Shown one piece after another: positions 44,018 to 53,600 of a stretch of DNA of 64,000 bases (position 1 is its first letter; every line of letters begins with the position of its first letter). A program made the position numbers and the translations under genes. The DNA is taken from NCBI RefSeq assembly GCF_900102545.1, contig NZ_FNBN01000001.1:978477-1042476 (forward strand). The letters run 5' to 3'. Origin of the DNA: Chitinophaga filiformis (lineage in GTDB: Bacteria; Bacteroidota; Bacteroidia; Chitinophagales; Chitinophagaceae). The notes under the pieces were generated by a model, which was not told the origin of the DNA, made no database searches, and worked only from the letters and a program-made list of their open reading frames with translations.

Positions 44018-45244
44018 TTATGTTGCTTTTAGCTCAATGTCCTGCCGGCCAGCCCTTCGGGCAGGGTACCAGCTGGCCCCGAGACCGATCACGATAATAG
44101 TAACACTTACGAGGATGAAATCGCTCACATGCATACTTACCGGGTAAGCACTTACCAGGAAGGACTCTTCTTCCAGGGTTATCAGTCCGAACTTCTGCTG
44201 CAGCAGGCAGAATAAGATGCTGATCCCAAATCCGATCAGGGTCCCTATTCCTGCAATGATCATTCCCTCCATCAGGAAAATACGTGTGATCAGCTGTGGA
44301 CGTGCCCCCATCGCCTTCAGGATAGTGATATCCTTTTGTTTTTCCATGACCAGCATATACAGGCAGCCAATCATATTGAATGCAGCGATCATCAGGATGA
44401 AACTCATGATCACATATACCGCCCAGCGCTCTGTTTGCATAATGGCATACAATGCCTGGTTCTGCTCATAACGGGTTTCAATTGTATAACCATTACCCAG
44501 TAATGCCTGTAAACGTTGTTTGAGCACCATGTCATCCAGACCGGGTATACCTTTCACCTCCAGCGCCGACATCTCATCTTCATTCATCCCCAGCAGTCCG
44601 CGCATGAAGGCAATATTTGTGATCACGTATTTACTATTGAACTCCTGCTGAATGGCGAAAGATCCCGCAGGATACAATACACCACTACCCAGCGCTTCTT
44701 CCGGGGTTGTAAAGCTCTTCACATTCCGGCGGGGCAGATATACGCTGATAGGAGTCATGTCCCGCTCCAGGTCTACACCCAACGCTATCTCTAACTCTAT
44801 ACCCAGTACCGCCTTGTAACCATTTTCATCACCCGTTTCGAATTTACCATGGGCAATACTCTTATCTACAGCCGCCACCTTATTGTAGTTACTATCCACA
44901 CCTTTGAGGATAGCAATGGTCTGGTCACCCTCTCCATAGCGTAACACTGCTTTCTCTTCCACTACTTCCGTCATATCCGCTACCCCTTTCACTCCGGCGA
45001 TCTGTTTCAGTTGTGCGGCCGTAAGTGTAATACTCTTGCCAGTCACCGCGCTGATCTTTACTGAAGGATAAAAAGTGGTATATAAAGACTTCACCAGTCC
45101 TTCAAATCCGTTAAATACGCTGAGGATTATTATCAGTGCACCTGCCCCCACTGCAATAGCGGATACACTAACCCAGGCAATAATATTGATGGCATTGGTA
45201 CTTTTTTTAGCCCTGAAATAACGGGACGCGAACTGCCAGATCAA
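44018..45244 (-). CDS. LolC/LolE-type ABC transporter permease (FtsX-like)
   Basis: Inner-membrane permease of a lipoprotein-release-type ABC system, about 408 aa. One N-terminal helix (about 18-45, AIAVGAGALIIILSVFNGF) precedes a large periplasmic domain (about 50-260). Three C-terminal helices follow (about 270-300, 315-345, 370-395), with ERWAVYVIMSFILMIAAFNMIGCLYMLVMEK-type sequence before the coupling helix DITILKAMGA. No ATG is available: the frame starts after the rbfA stop codon, and TTG at 45244 is the best start. It is 12 bp after rbfA and presumably co-transcribed. The ATPase is not adjacent. Confidence 0.9.
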   Translation of the reverse strand: MIWQFASRYFRAKKSTNAINIIAWVSVSAIAVGAGALIIILSVFNGFEGLVKSLYTTFYPSVKISAVTGKSITLTAAQLKQIAGVKGVADMTEVVEEKAVLRYGEGDQTIAILKGVDSNYNKVAAVDKSIAHGKFETGDENGYKAVLGIELEIALGVDLERDMTPISVYLPRRNVKSFTTPEEALGSGVLYPAGSFAIQQEFNSKYVITNIAFMRGLLGMNEDEMSALEVKGIPGLDDMVLKQRLQALLGNGYTIETRYEQNQALYAIMQTERWAVYVIMSFILMIAAFNMIGCLYMLVMEKQKDITILKAMGARPQLITRIFLMEGMIIAGIGTLIGFGISILFCLLQQKFGLITLEEESFLVSAYPVSMHVSDFILVSVTIIVIGLGASWYPARRAGRQDIELKAT

Positions 45245-45256
45245 ATTGATACGATT

Positions 45257-45631
45257 TTATTTGTTTTCCTTCCCTCCTTCGTCGTCTTTGATCTTCTTGA
45301 ACAGTTCTTCCATCTTGAATACGTAATCCAGCGTATCATCGAGGAACAGCGAGATCTCGGGTACACGGCGTAACTGTTTGCCTACGCGATTTCCCAGGTC
45401 TTTCTTGATCTCACCCATTCTTTCCTTGATCCGGTTTACCATAGCGTGGTTATCGGGTATCTGGAACATACTCAGGTATACCCTTGCCTCCAGCAGGTCT
45501 GGTGTCATACGTACAGCGGATATGGAGATCATTCCCCCTTCCAGTACGTTAAACCCCATACGCTGAAAGATATCACTGAGTTCTTTCTGTAACAGCTGCC
45601 CTATCTGTTTCTGTCTTTTGCTTTCCTGCAT
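45257..45631 (-). CDS. rbfA: Ribosome-binding factor A
   Basis: Small-subunit assembly factor with a KH-like fold, 124 aa. It opens ESKRQKQIGQLLQKELSDIFQRMG, followed by ISISAVRMTPDLLEARVYLS and GNRVGKQLRRVPEISLFLDDTLDYVFKMEELF, all typical. The C-terminal tail (KIKDDEGGKENK) is charged. It is the first gene of a two-gene unit with the LolC/E-type permease. Confidence 0.94.
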   Translation of the reverse strand: MQESKRQKQIGQLLQKELSDIFQRMGFNVLEGGMISISAVRMTPDLLEARVYLSMFQIPDNHAMVNRIKERMGEIKKDLGNRVGKQLRRVPEISLFLDDTLDYVFKMEELFKKIKDDEGGKENK

Positions 45632-45776
45632 AATATTTTAAGATTTGAGATTGTATTAACTTGCACCCTTAATTCAATCTTCTCCGGCAAAGATAAGGAA
45701 ACGGGCATGTGCTGACAGATATAAAATCGGCTCCTGCTTCCGGAAAGGATAAACAGACAAGATAAATAATCGTAAG

Positions 45777-47639
45777 ATGAAGACTTTTTTCAGGTTGCTG
45801 AGTTTGTCGAGGCCCTATCACCACTACATTCCGGAATATGTTGTGTATGTATTGCTTTATACCATTTTCGGCTTAATGAACTTTTCATTGCTCATTCCTC
45901 TCATGGATGCATTGTTCGGCACCGGTGGCAAACATGAAGCAGTAACGCACCTGCCCTCTTTTTCCCTGACAGCAGCTTATTTCAAAGATGTTTTCTATTA
46001 TTATCTGTCAGACCTGCTCAGACGGTATAATGGTAATAAATTCCCTGTATTGGTATATGTGTGTATCATCCTCTTCATCAGCATACTACTGAAAAACCTG
46101 TTTGGCTACCTGAGCCAGAAGGTGCTGACACGTATGCGTGTGAACATCGTACGCAAGATGAGAGAGATCGTATTTCACCAGTATACAACACAATCCCTGG
46201 GATTCTTTCACAACGAACGCAAAGGCGACCTGCTGTCTGTTCTCAGTAGTGACGTGGTAGAGGTGGAGAACTCGGTGATCACTGCGCTGCAGACTATTCT
46301 CCGTGATCCATTGGTGATTATTACCACCTTCATTGCCTTGTTCTATATCTCGAAAGAACTGACTTTTTTCACGCTGTTATTCTTTCCTATTTCAGGACTG
46401 GTTCTCAGTACCGTTTCCAAAAAGCTGAAAAAGCATTCCAACATAGGACAGAACATCCTTGGTAAAATATTGAATATCACGGAAGAAACATTATCAGGTG
46501 TACGTATCATCAAGGCGTTCAATGCCGAGAAGTTCATCAAGGACAAATTCCAGCAGGATAATGTTGCTTATGCCAATACTATTAGGGCAATGCAGAATCA
46601 GCGTGAGATGGCGTCTCCGGTATCTGAAATATTAGGTGTACTGGTGGTAATTGTGATCATGCTGTATGGAGGGAACCTGATCCTGTCGGGATCCAATGCA
46701 TTGACAGCAAGCGCCTTCATTGCCTACCTGGGTTTCTATTTTCAGATCCTGGCCCCTGCCAAATCAATCGGTACTGCCTTTACTGCTTTACCACGAGGTA
46801 TATCCGCCGGAGATAGGGTATTACGCATCATTGACCAGGCCAATACTATTGTTGATAAACCGGATGCAAAAGCACTGACTGGCTTTGAACGTGAGATCAG
46901 ATTTGACAATGTTTCCTTTTCTTATAAAGCAAATCCAACAGAAAAGAGCGTAGAACTGGGTCCGGTATTGAAGAACGTACAACTGGGAATAGCCAAAGGC
47001 CGCATGGTGGCACTGGTGGGTAAAAGCGGTGCTGGTAAATCTACCATGGCCGACCTGATTCCACGCTTCTATGATGTTACTTCCGGAAGTATCCGGATTG
47101 ACGGACAGGACATCCGTGATGTGAAAATGCATGACCTCCGTGCATTAATAGGCATGGTATCCCAGGAGGCTATACTCTTTAATGATACTGTTTTCAATAA
47201 CATCGCTTTCGGCCAGCCGAACGCTGACAGGGAAGCCGTGATCAATGCGGCTAAGATCGCCAATGCCCATGAGTTCATTGTGCAACTTGAAAATGGTTAT
47301 GATACGTCTATCGGCGACCGGGGTATGAAACTCAGTGGTGGCCAGCGTCAACGTCTGACCATCGCACGTGCTATTTTTAAGAATCCGCCCATTCTCATAC
47401 TCGACGAAGCGACTTCCGCATTGGACACAGAATCTGAAAAACTGGTGCAGGACGCACTGGACAGACTGATGGAAAATCGCACCACTATCGTCATTGCACA
47501 CCGTCTTTCTACAATTCAACATGCCGATGAGATTGTGGTACTGGATAAAGGAGAGATCAAAGAACAAGGCACACACGATCAGCTGATAGCCAACAACGGA
47601 ATATACAGGAAGCTCGTAGAGATGCAGGAGTTCAAATAG
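45777..47639 (+). CDS. MsbA-like ABC exporter (fused permease and ATPase)
   Basis: Homodimeric ABC exporter of 620 aa. Six transmembrane helices lie within about 15-340. The nucleotide-binding domain spans about 370-615 with Walker A VGKSGAGKSTMADLIPRFYD, Q-loop GMVSQEAILF, signature LSGGQRQRLTIARAI, Walker B ILILDEATSALD and H-loop IVIAHRLSTI. It most resembles lipid A/phospholipid flippases (MsbA) and related multidrug exporters. The substrate is not certain. It ends at a terminator before the glycosyltransferase gene. Confidence 0.93.
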   Translation: MKTFFRLLSLSRPYHHYIPEYVVYVLLYTIFGLMNFSLLIPLMDALFGTGGKHEAVTHLPSFSLTAAYFKDVFYYYLSDLLRRYNGNKFPVLVYVCIILFISILLKNLFGYLSQKVLTRMRVNIVRKMREIVFHQYTTQSLGFFHNERKGDLLSVLSSDVVEVENSVITALQTILRDPLVIITTFIALFYISKELTFFTLLFFPISGLVLSTVSKKLKKHSNIGQNILGKILNITEETLSGVRIIKAFNAEKFIKDKFQQDNVAYANTIRAMQNQREMASPVSEILGVLVVIVIMLYGGNLILSGSNALTASAFIAYLGFYFQILAPAKSIGTAFTALPRGISAGDRVLRIIDQANTIVDKPDAKALTGFEREIRFDNVSFSYKANPTEKSVELGPVLKNVQLGIAKGRMVALVGKSGAGKSTMADLIPRFYDVTSGSIRIDGQDIRDVKMHDLRALIGMVSQEAILFNDTVFNNIAFGQPNADREAVINAAKIANAHEFIVQLENGYDTSIGDRGMKLSGGQRQRLTIARAIFKNPPILILDEATSALDTESEKLVQDALDRLMENRTTIVIAHRLSTIQHADEIVVLDKGEIKEQGTHDQLIANNGIYRKLVEMQEFK

Positions 47640-47678
47640 CATTAACACAGCAGCCCCTGCTATGGCCCCATTTTTGCG

Positions 47679-47726
47679 GCCCATAGGCCCTATGTCAGAT
47701 ACGGTCTATGGGCTGTTTTATTTTTA
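47679..47726 (+). terminator. Terminator of the ABC exporter gene
   Basis: GCCCATAGGCC (47679-47689) pairs with GGTCTATGGGC (47703-47713, one G-T pair), followed by a T-rich run. Confidence 0.88.
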
Positions 47727-47764
47727 CTATAGGCTGATTATTCACTTAAAACAAGCATTCGCCT

Positions 47765-49297
47765 ATGATTTCCATTATTATTCCGGTTCTGAATGAAGGC
47801 GCAACATTACGTCAGGTAATAAAAACCATCAAAAAGACAACTAGAAAGATCGAGATCATTGTGGTAGATGATAACTCCAATGATAATTCCGTTGAAGAAG
47901 CATTAAAGGAGAAAGTACGTGTGATCACCAGTAGTCAGCGGGGAAAGGGTATATCCATGCGGGAAGGTATGATGGCGGCGAAAAGTGATATTGTGATGTA
48001 TGTGGATGGCGATATTCTTACCTATCCGGACAATATTGTAGAACTGCTGACAGACCCTATTGCAGATGGTAACGCAGACTTTGTAAAATCCTATTTTGAA
48101 CGGCAGGCGGGCAGGGTTACCCAGCTGGTAGCGAAACCCTTGCTGAGTATTCTTTTCCCGGAACTGGCCGGCTTCAATCAACCGCTCAGCGGTATGATCG
48201 CAGCAAGAAAATCACTCTTGTCGCAGGTCCGTTTTGAAAATGACTATGGTGTGGACATCGGTCTGTTGATAGACATGCACCTGATGGGCGCCCGCATTGT
48301 CGAAGCTAATATCGGACGGGTAGAAAATTCCATGCAGACCTGGGAACAGTTGAGTAAGATGTCAAGAGAAGTATCCCGTACTATTCTCCGGAAGGCGGAA
48401 AATATTCCCCAGGAGAATCTTGAAACCCTGGGTAAGATCAATATTATCAGGGAGCAGATGGAGTATTCCATCCTGGAATCTATTGACAAGCTGCACAAGA
48501 TGGTCATCTTTAACCTGGACGAGGCCATCTTCGGGGAAGATTATCTCATGGCTGCCGCCAGGGAATTTGGGTTTGGTCATTCCCTGCAAAGGATCAGGGA
48601 GCATTTTGATGACCCCGCGATTGTCCTGGAGCATACGGCGACCCTGTTCCAGGACAGAAATCTCGCAGAATTGCTGGAGGTAGCGGATGCCATTCCGCTG
48701 GTGCCGGATATTAAGAGCGTAGTGAGAGAATTGAAAAAGCGGGGATATACCTGCGGTGTGATTACTGATGGCTTTGAGTGTGTGGCGCGTCATATTAAGA
48801 ATAAACTGGGGATGGATTTTGCCTTTGCGAACAAGTTGCACCTCTACAATAGTGTGGCTACAGGAGAGGTAACGATCCCGGAATACTTCCTATGTCCGGA
48901 TAAAAATATACCTTCGCAGCCCGCCGTTTATTGTAAGAGCAATATATTAACCTATATTGCAGACAAATACCACGTCACGTCACAGAACATTATTTATGTA
49001 GGCAGCGGTTCTGATGGCATACAACTACTCGAAGAAGCAGGAATAGGTGTCGCATTTGATGCAGTAAGCCCCGACACAGAAAAAGTTGCCGATAAAATTA
49101 TTCCCGGCCCATGGATGGAACCGTTGTTGCAGATAGCCCAGGCCAGTCCTGAGAGGTTTAAGCTACGCCTACCGGCGATCAGTAAGAAACAGGCAAGACG
49201 GATAGGCGTAGGCAGTCTTATCGGATTAGCGTCCGCTGGATTGTTATACTTTGCGGCCAGGCAGATCAGTAAAAGCAAGAAACCAGTGGTTTCATAA
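47765..49297 (+). CDS. GT81-like glycosyltransferase fused to a degenerate HAD phosphatase domain and a C-terminal membrane helix
   Basis: Three-part protein of 510 aa. Residues 1-215 are a GT-A glycosyltransferase: PVLNEGATL, VVDDNSNDNS (Asp35-Asp36), a DxD at Asp81-Asp83, then GRVTQLVAKPLL, FPELAGFNQPLSG and YGVDIGLLIDMHLMGA. The last three blocks resemble glucosyl-3-phosphoglycerate synthase (GpgS, GT81). Residues about 245-465 are a SerB-like HAD domain, but the nucleophile Asp is Asn250 (FNLDEA instead of F-D-x-D-G-T), and motif IV reads GSGSDG (413-418) instead of GDGxND. Thr and Lys of motifs II/III (VITDGF, CKSNIL) seem kept. A hydrophobic helix at about 480-500 with a basic end looks like a tail anchor. 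GpgS-like chemistry is inferred; the HAD part may be inactive or regulatory. Confidence 0.82.
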   Translation: MISIIIPVLNEGATLRQVIKTIKKTTRKIEIIVVDDNSNDNSVEEALKEKVRVITSSQRGKGISMREGMMAAKSDIVMYVDGDILTYPDNIVELLTDPIADGNADFVKSYFERQAGRVTQLVAKPLLSILFPELAGFNQPLSGMIAARKSLLSQVRFENDYGVDIGLLIDMHLMGARIVEANIGRVENSMQTWEQLSKMSREVSRTILRKAENIPQENLETLGKINIIREQMEYSILESIDKLHKMVIFNLDEAIFGEDYLMAAAREFGFGHSLQRIREHFDDPAIVLEHTATLFQDRNLAELLEVADAIPLVPDIKSVVRELKKRGYTCGVITDGFECVARHIKNKLGMDFAFANKLHLYNSVATGEVTIPEYFLCPDKNIPSQPAVYCKSNILTYIADKYHVTSQNIIYVGSGSDGIQLLEEAGIGVAFDAVSPDTEKVADKIIPGPWMEPLLQIAQASPERFKLRLPAISKKQARRIGVGSLIGLASAGLLYFAARQISKSKKPVVS

Positions 49298-49332
49298 AGA
49301 TAATCTCCTTGAAGCCCCTGTTTATTTACACT

Positions 49333-49369
49333 GGCGTTCCTTCTGTTGACAGGGGGGACGCTTTTTTTA
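49333..49369 (+). terminator. Terminator after the glycosyltransferase fusion gene
   Basis: GCGTTCC (49334-49340) pairs with GGGACGC (49355-49361, one G-T pair), followed by T7. An alternative pairing CCCCTGT/ACAGGGG (49315-49355) overlaps it. Confidence 0.72.
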
Positions 49370-49570
49370 TGAATCTGAATCCTTTTGAAATTTATTAGCC
49401 AATCGTCCGGACTTAAAGGCAACTCAATTAGAAAGAAGGCAACTAAAACCAGCCACAAAAAAATCCTGATCTGCCCTCCGCTTTCGCACAGTGGCAGTGC
49501 CATTTGTGTGCTTAACGGATTCGTAGATCAGGATCTTAATATGATCGAACCGGTATTCGGTTACTTTTCC

Positions 49571-50620
49571 TTATTTGCTTTTCGCCAGTTTCGCTTCGAT
49601 GCTCAGCGTAGCATGCGGTACAGCACGCAGACGGGCTTTATCGATCAGCTTACCGGTAACACGGCAGATACCGTAGGTTTTGTTTTCGATACGCACGAGG
49701 GCTTTCTCCAGGTGATCAATAAACTGGATCTGGCGGCTGGCCACCTGGTTGAGCTGTTCCCTTTCCTGGGAGCCGCTGCCATCTTCCATGCTCATGTATT
49801 TGTTTTCAGTGTCATCAGTACCAGCTTCATCTTTACGGGTAATGAGACCCTGCAGGTATACCAGTTCCTTTTTAGCTGCTTCCAGCTTTTTCAGGATGAG
49901 GTCTTTAAATTCCTGCAGATCAGCGTCACTATAACGGTAAACCGGACCGGCTGGTTGTTCCGGCTGGTCAAGAACAGATTTAGTGAACTCTGGCTGGTAG
50001 GTAACCAATGTAGTTGCTTTGCTGCCTTTTTTGTCAGTTTTTTCAGCACGTTCAGCAGGCTTTTCAGCTTTCGCTGGCGCTGCCTTTTCAGTTTTTTGCA
50101 CTTTGTCCGCTGTTTTTTTACCGGCGTCCTTTGCAACAACTTTTTCTTTATCTTCTTTATTATTCTTTACTGGCATTATTACTTCTTTTTCTTCTGGCTT
50201 GGAAATTAGTTTTACTTTATCTGCAGTAACGCTCGGCGTCACCACTTTCTTTGTATCAGGCACTTTCGCGGAAGAAGCTGCAGGCTTAGCAGTAGCTGCT
50301 GCTTTCTTTACGGGTTGCACCGCCGGAGCTGCTATGGGTGCTTTCTTTACTACAGATTTACTGGACGAAGCCGTCTGGGAAACCGTTGATTTGCTGGCAA
50401 CAACTTTCGAATTTGCAATTGGTTTGACCTGTTTGGTAGCAACTTTAGGCGCTGAACTCTTGGCGGCCGGTTTTGCCGGAGCTGCTGCTTTACTGGCGGT
50501 AGCAGGCTTAGCTGCCGCAGCCTTTTTTGCAGGCGTAATCTGCTTCGCCGGAGCTTTTTTGGCCGGTGTCGCTGCTGCCTTTTGGGTCTTCTTAATAGCA
50601 ACTTTCTTGCTTGTTGCCAT
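49571..50620 (-). CDS. DksA/TraR-like protein with a long histone-H1-like N-terminal tail
   Basis: 349 aa. Residues 1 to about 210 are low-complexity Lys/Ala/Pro-rich sequence with PAKKA-type repeats like eukaryotic H1 tails and bacterial Hc1-type proteins. Residues about 230-349 are a TraR/DksA-like domain: a long coiled-coil hairpin (LQEFKDLILKKLEAAKKEL ... QIQFIDHLEKALVRIENK) and the end YGICRVTGKLIDKARLRAVP. Only one of the four zinc Cys remains (Cys319; the others are Thr322, Ser340 and Ala343). It should bind RNA polymerase, DNA or both. It follows ileS by 4 bp, so the two are co-transcribed. Confidence 0.88.
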   Translation of the reverse strand: MATSKKVAIKKTQKAAATPAKKAPAKQITPAKKAAAAKPATASKAAAPAKPAAKSSAPKVATKQVKPIANSKVVASKSTVSQTASSSKSVVKKAPIAAPAVQPVKKAAATAKPAASSAKVPDTKKVVTPSVTADKVKLISKPEEKEVIMPVKNNKEDKEKVVAKDAGKKTADKVQKTEKAAPAKAEKPAERAEKTDKKGSKATTLVTYQPEFTKSVLDQPEQPAGPVYRYSDADLQEFKDLILKKLEAAKKELVYLQGLITRKDEAGTDDTENKYMSMEDGSGSQEREQLNQVASRQIQFIDHLEKALVRIENKTYGICRVTGKLIDKARLRAVPHATLSIEAKLAKSK

Positions 50621-50624
50621 GGGA

Positions 50625-53600
50625 TTAGCTTTTTTTGTTAACTAATACGTTGAATGTCAAATCATTTACTTCTATTTCAATACCTTCCTGTAATTCCGGC
50701 ACTATCTCCAGACTATCTGCCAAAATTTCCGTGCAAATATAGTCATTATAGTTAATAATCGCCGATTTCAGACTGTCTATTACTGCCACTTTTACGTGTA
50801 TTCTGTCAGTAAGTTCGAAGTCACTATCCTTCCTGATTTTCTGTATACGATTCACCAATTCACGGGCATTTCCCTCATCAAGCAGCTCTGGTGTAATAGT
50901 AATATCAAGCGCTACCGTAAGGGCGCCTTTATTAGCTACTGTCCAACCGGGAATATCTTCTGAGATGATCTCTACGTCTGATAACTGTATAGGTAGCTGT
51001 TCATCTTCAATCTGAAGGATAAATTCTCCACTGCGTTCAAGGGATGCGATATCTGCTGCTGAGAATGCACTGATAGCTGCTGCCACGGCTTTCATCTTGG
51101 CCCCCATTTTTCCACCCAGGGACTTATAATTCGGCTTGATCTTTTTCTTTATGAAACCTTCCGTTTCCGTAAGATAGTCAATACCTTTCACATTCACCTC
51201 ACTTTTTATCAGGTCCTCTATTTTTTCTATTTGCTCTTTTATATGAGCATTCTGAACAGGTATTAATATCTTCTGTAACGGCTGACGAACCTTAATGTTC
51301 ACTTTCTTCCTGAGAGATAGTACCAGCGATGATATATCCTGCGCCAGCTGCATTCTTTCCTCCAGGTCGGCGTCTATTGCTGATTCCACCACTACAGGAA
51401 AATTCAAGTGGTGTACTGAAGCATCCGCATGACGATTGCTTACATTATTGAGGTTGCCAAATAACCAATCTGCAAAGAACGGTGACACAGGCGCCATTAA
51501 ACCAGCCAGTGTTTCAAGACATTCATACAAGGTCTGGTAAGCCGAGATCTTGTCATGAGCGTATTCACCTTTCCAGAAACGGCGACGGCACAGGCGCACA
51601 TACCAGTTACTCAGGTGCTCGTCAACAAAAGCCTGCACGGCCCTGCCCGCCTGGGTAGGCTCATAATCATTAAAGTAACCTGTTACGTCTTTCACCAGTG
51701 TGTTCAGCAGGGAAATAATCCAGCGGTCTATCTCCGGACGGTCCTTCAACGGGATGTATGCTTCCTTGAAAGTGAAGCTGTCCAGGTTGGCATACATTGC
51801 GAAGAAATTATACGTATTGTACAGGGTGGAGAACAGCTTACGCTGTACTTCACGGATGCCTTCAATATCAAATTTCATGCTATCCCATGGGGAAGCGTTG
51901 GTGATGAGGTACCACCGTGTTGCGTCCGCCCCAAATTGTTCCAGTGTAGCGAACGGATCCACAACATTACCCAAACGCTTACTCATCTTATTGCCGTTCT
52001 TGTCCAGCACCAGTCCGTTTGACACCACCGTTTTATACGCCACACTGTCAAACAGCATTGCAGCCAGTGCATGTAGGGTATAGAACCAGCCACGTGTCTG
52101 GTCAACACCTTCAGCAATGAAATCGGCCGGGAAGCTTTTCGCAAACTCTTCTTTATTCTCAAATGGGAAATGCCATTGTGCATAAGGCATTGCTCCACTA
52201 TCAAACCACACATCTATCAGATCCGGCTCACGTCTCATCGCTTTACCGGAAGGACTTACCAATATTATATTATCTACATAAGGCTTGTGCAGGTCTTTTG
52301 TAAGGTACTGGATATATTCCTGTACTGTGGAAGTACCTGCTGTACCAGGGGTATATTCCATGATACCGGCATCCAGGGACTTAGCCAGTTCAGTGCGCAG
52401 TTCTTCTATGTTACCGATGCAGATCTCCTCTGATCCGTCTTCCGTACGCCATACCGGCAAAGGAGTACCCCAGTAACGGCTGCGGCTCAGATTCCAGTCC
52501 ACCATATTTTCAAGCCAGTTACCAAAACGGCCTGTACCTGTGCTGGCAGGCTTCCAGTTGATGGTCTTATTCAGTTCCACCATTCTGTCCTTGAGAGCAG
52601 AGGTTTTGATGAACCAGGCATCCAGCGGGTAATACAACACTGGCTTGTCTGTACGCCAGCAGTGAGGATAGGTATGCTCGTATTTTTCTACTCTGAAGGC
52701 CCGGTTCTCTTTCTTCAGTTTCACTGCGATATCCACATCCACATCCTTATAATCAGGATCGCTCTTGTAATTCTTTACATAACGGCCGCCAAATTCCCCT
52801 ACTGTATCAAGGAACTTACCCTGGCGGTCTACCAGTGTCATAATACCGATACCATATTTCTTTCCTACACGGTTGTCATCTGCACCGAAAGCAGGAGCTG
52901 TATGCACGATACCAGTACCATCTTCGGTGGTAACAAAGTCGCCCAGCAGCACACGGAATGGATCGCCTTCTTCCGGTTGTACATAAGGCAACAGTTGTTC
53001 GTAGCGGATATTCTCCAGCTGGCTACCTCTGAAAACAGACAGTATCTGCCACGGAACGATCTTGTCGCCTTCTTTATAGGCAGCAAAATCACCATCCTCA
53101 CCTTCTTTCTTAAAATACTTACCGATCAGGTCTTTCGCCATTACAACAAACACCGGCAAGTGCGTGTAAGGATTGAAAGTACGTATGAGTGTATATTCTA
53201 TATTAGCGCCTACTGTCAGACCAAGGTTTGATGGCAGGGTCCATGGAGTAGTGGTCCAGGCCATAAAGAATACTTCCGCTGCAGGATCCGCTTTTCTGGC
53301 AGCTTCAAAGAGGAAAGCAGATTTGTCTGATTCCAGGGCTTTGAACATCGCCACCACAGTTGTATCCTTTACTTCTTTATAACAACCTGGCTGGTTTAGT
53401 TCATGAGAACTGAGACCGGTACCGGCAGCAGGAGAATAAGGCTGGATGCTCACACTCTTGTATAACAATCCTTTCTTATATAATTCCTGCAGGCACCACC
53501 AGAGACTTTCTATATATGTATTGTCGAAAGTAATGTATGGAGATTTGAGATCTACCCAATAACCCATTTTACGGGTCAGGTCATCCCACTTATCTTTATA

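Noticed and set aside
49385-50209. 274-codon plus-strand frame, Phe-rich
   Set aside because: It is the reverse strand of the Lys-rich DksA-like gene; Lys codons AAA/AAG read as Phe/Leu on the other strand.
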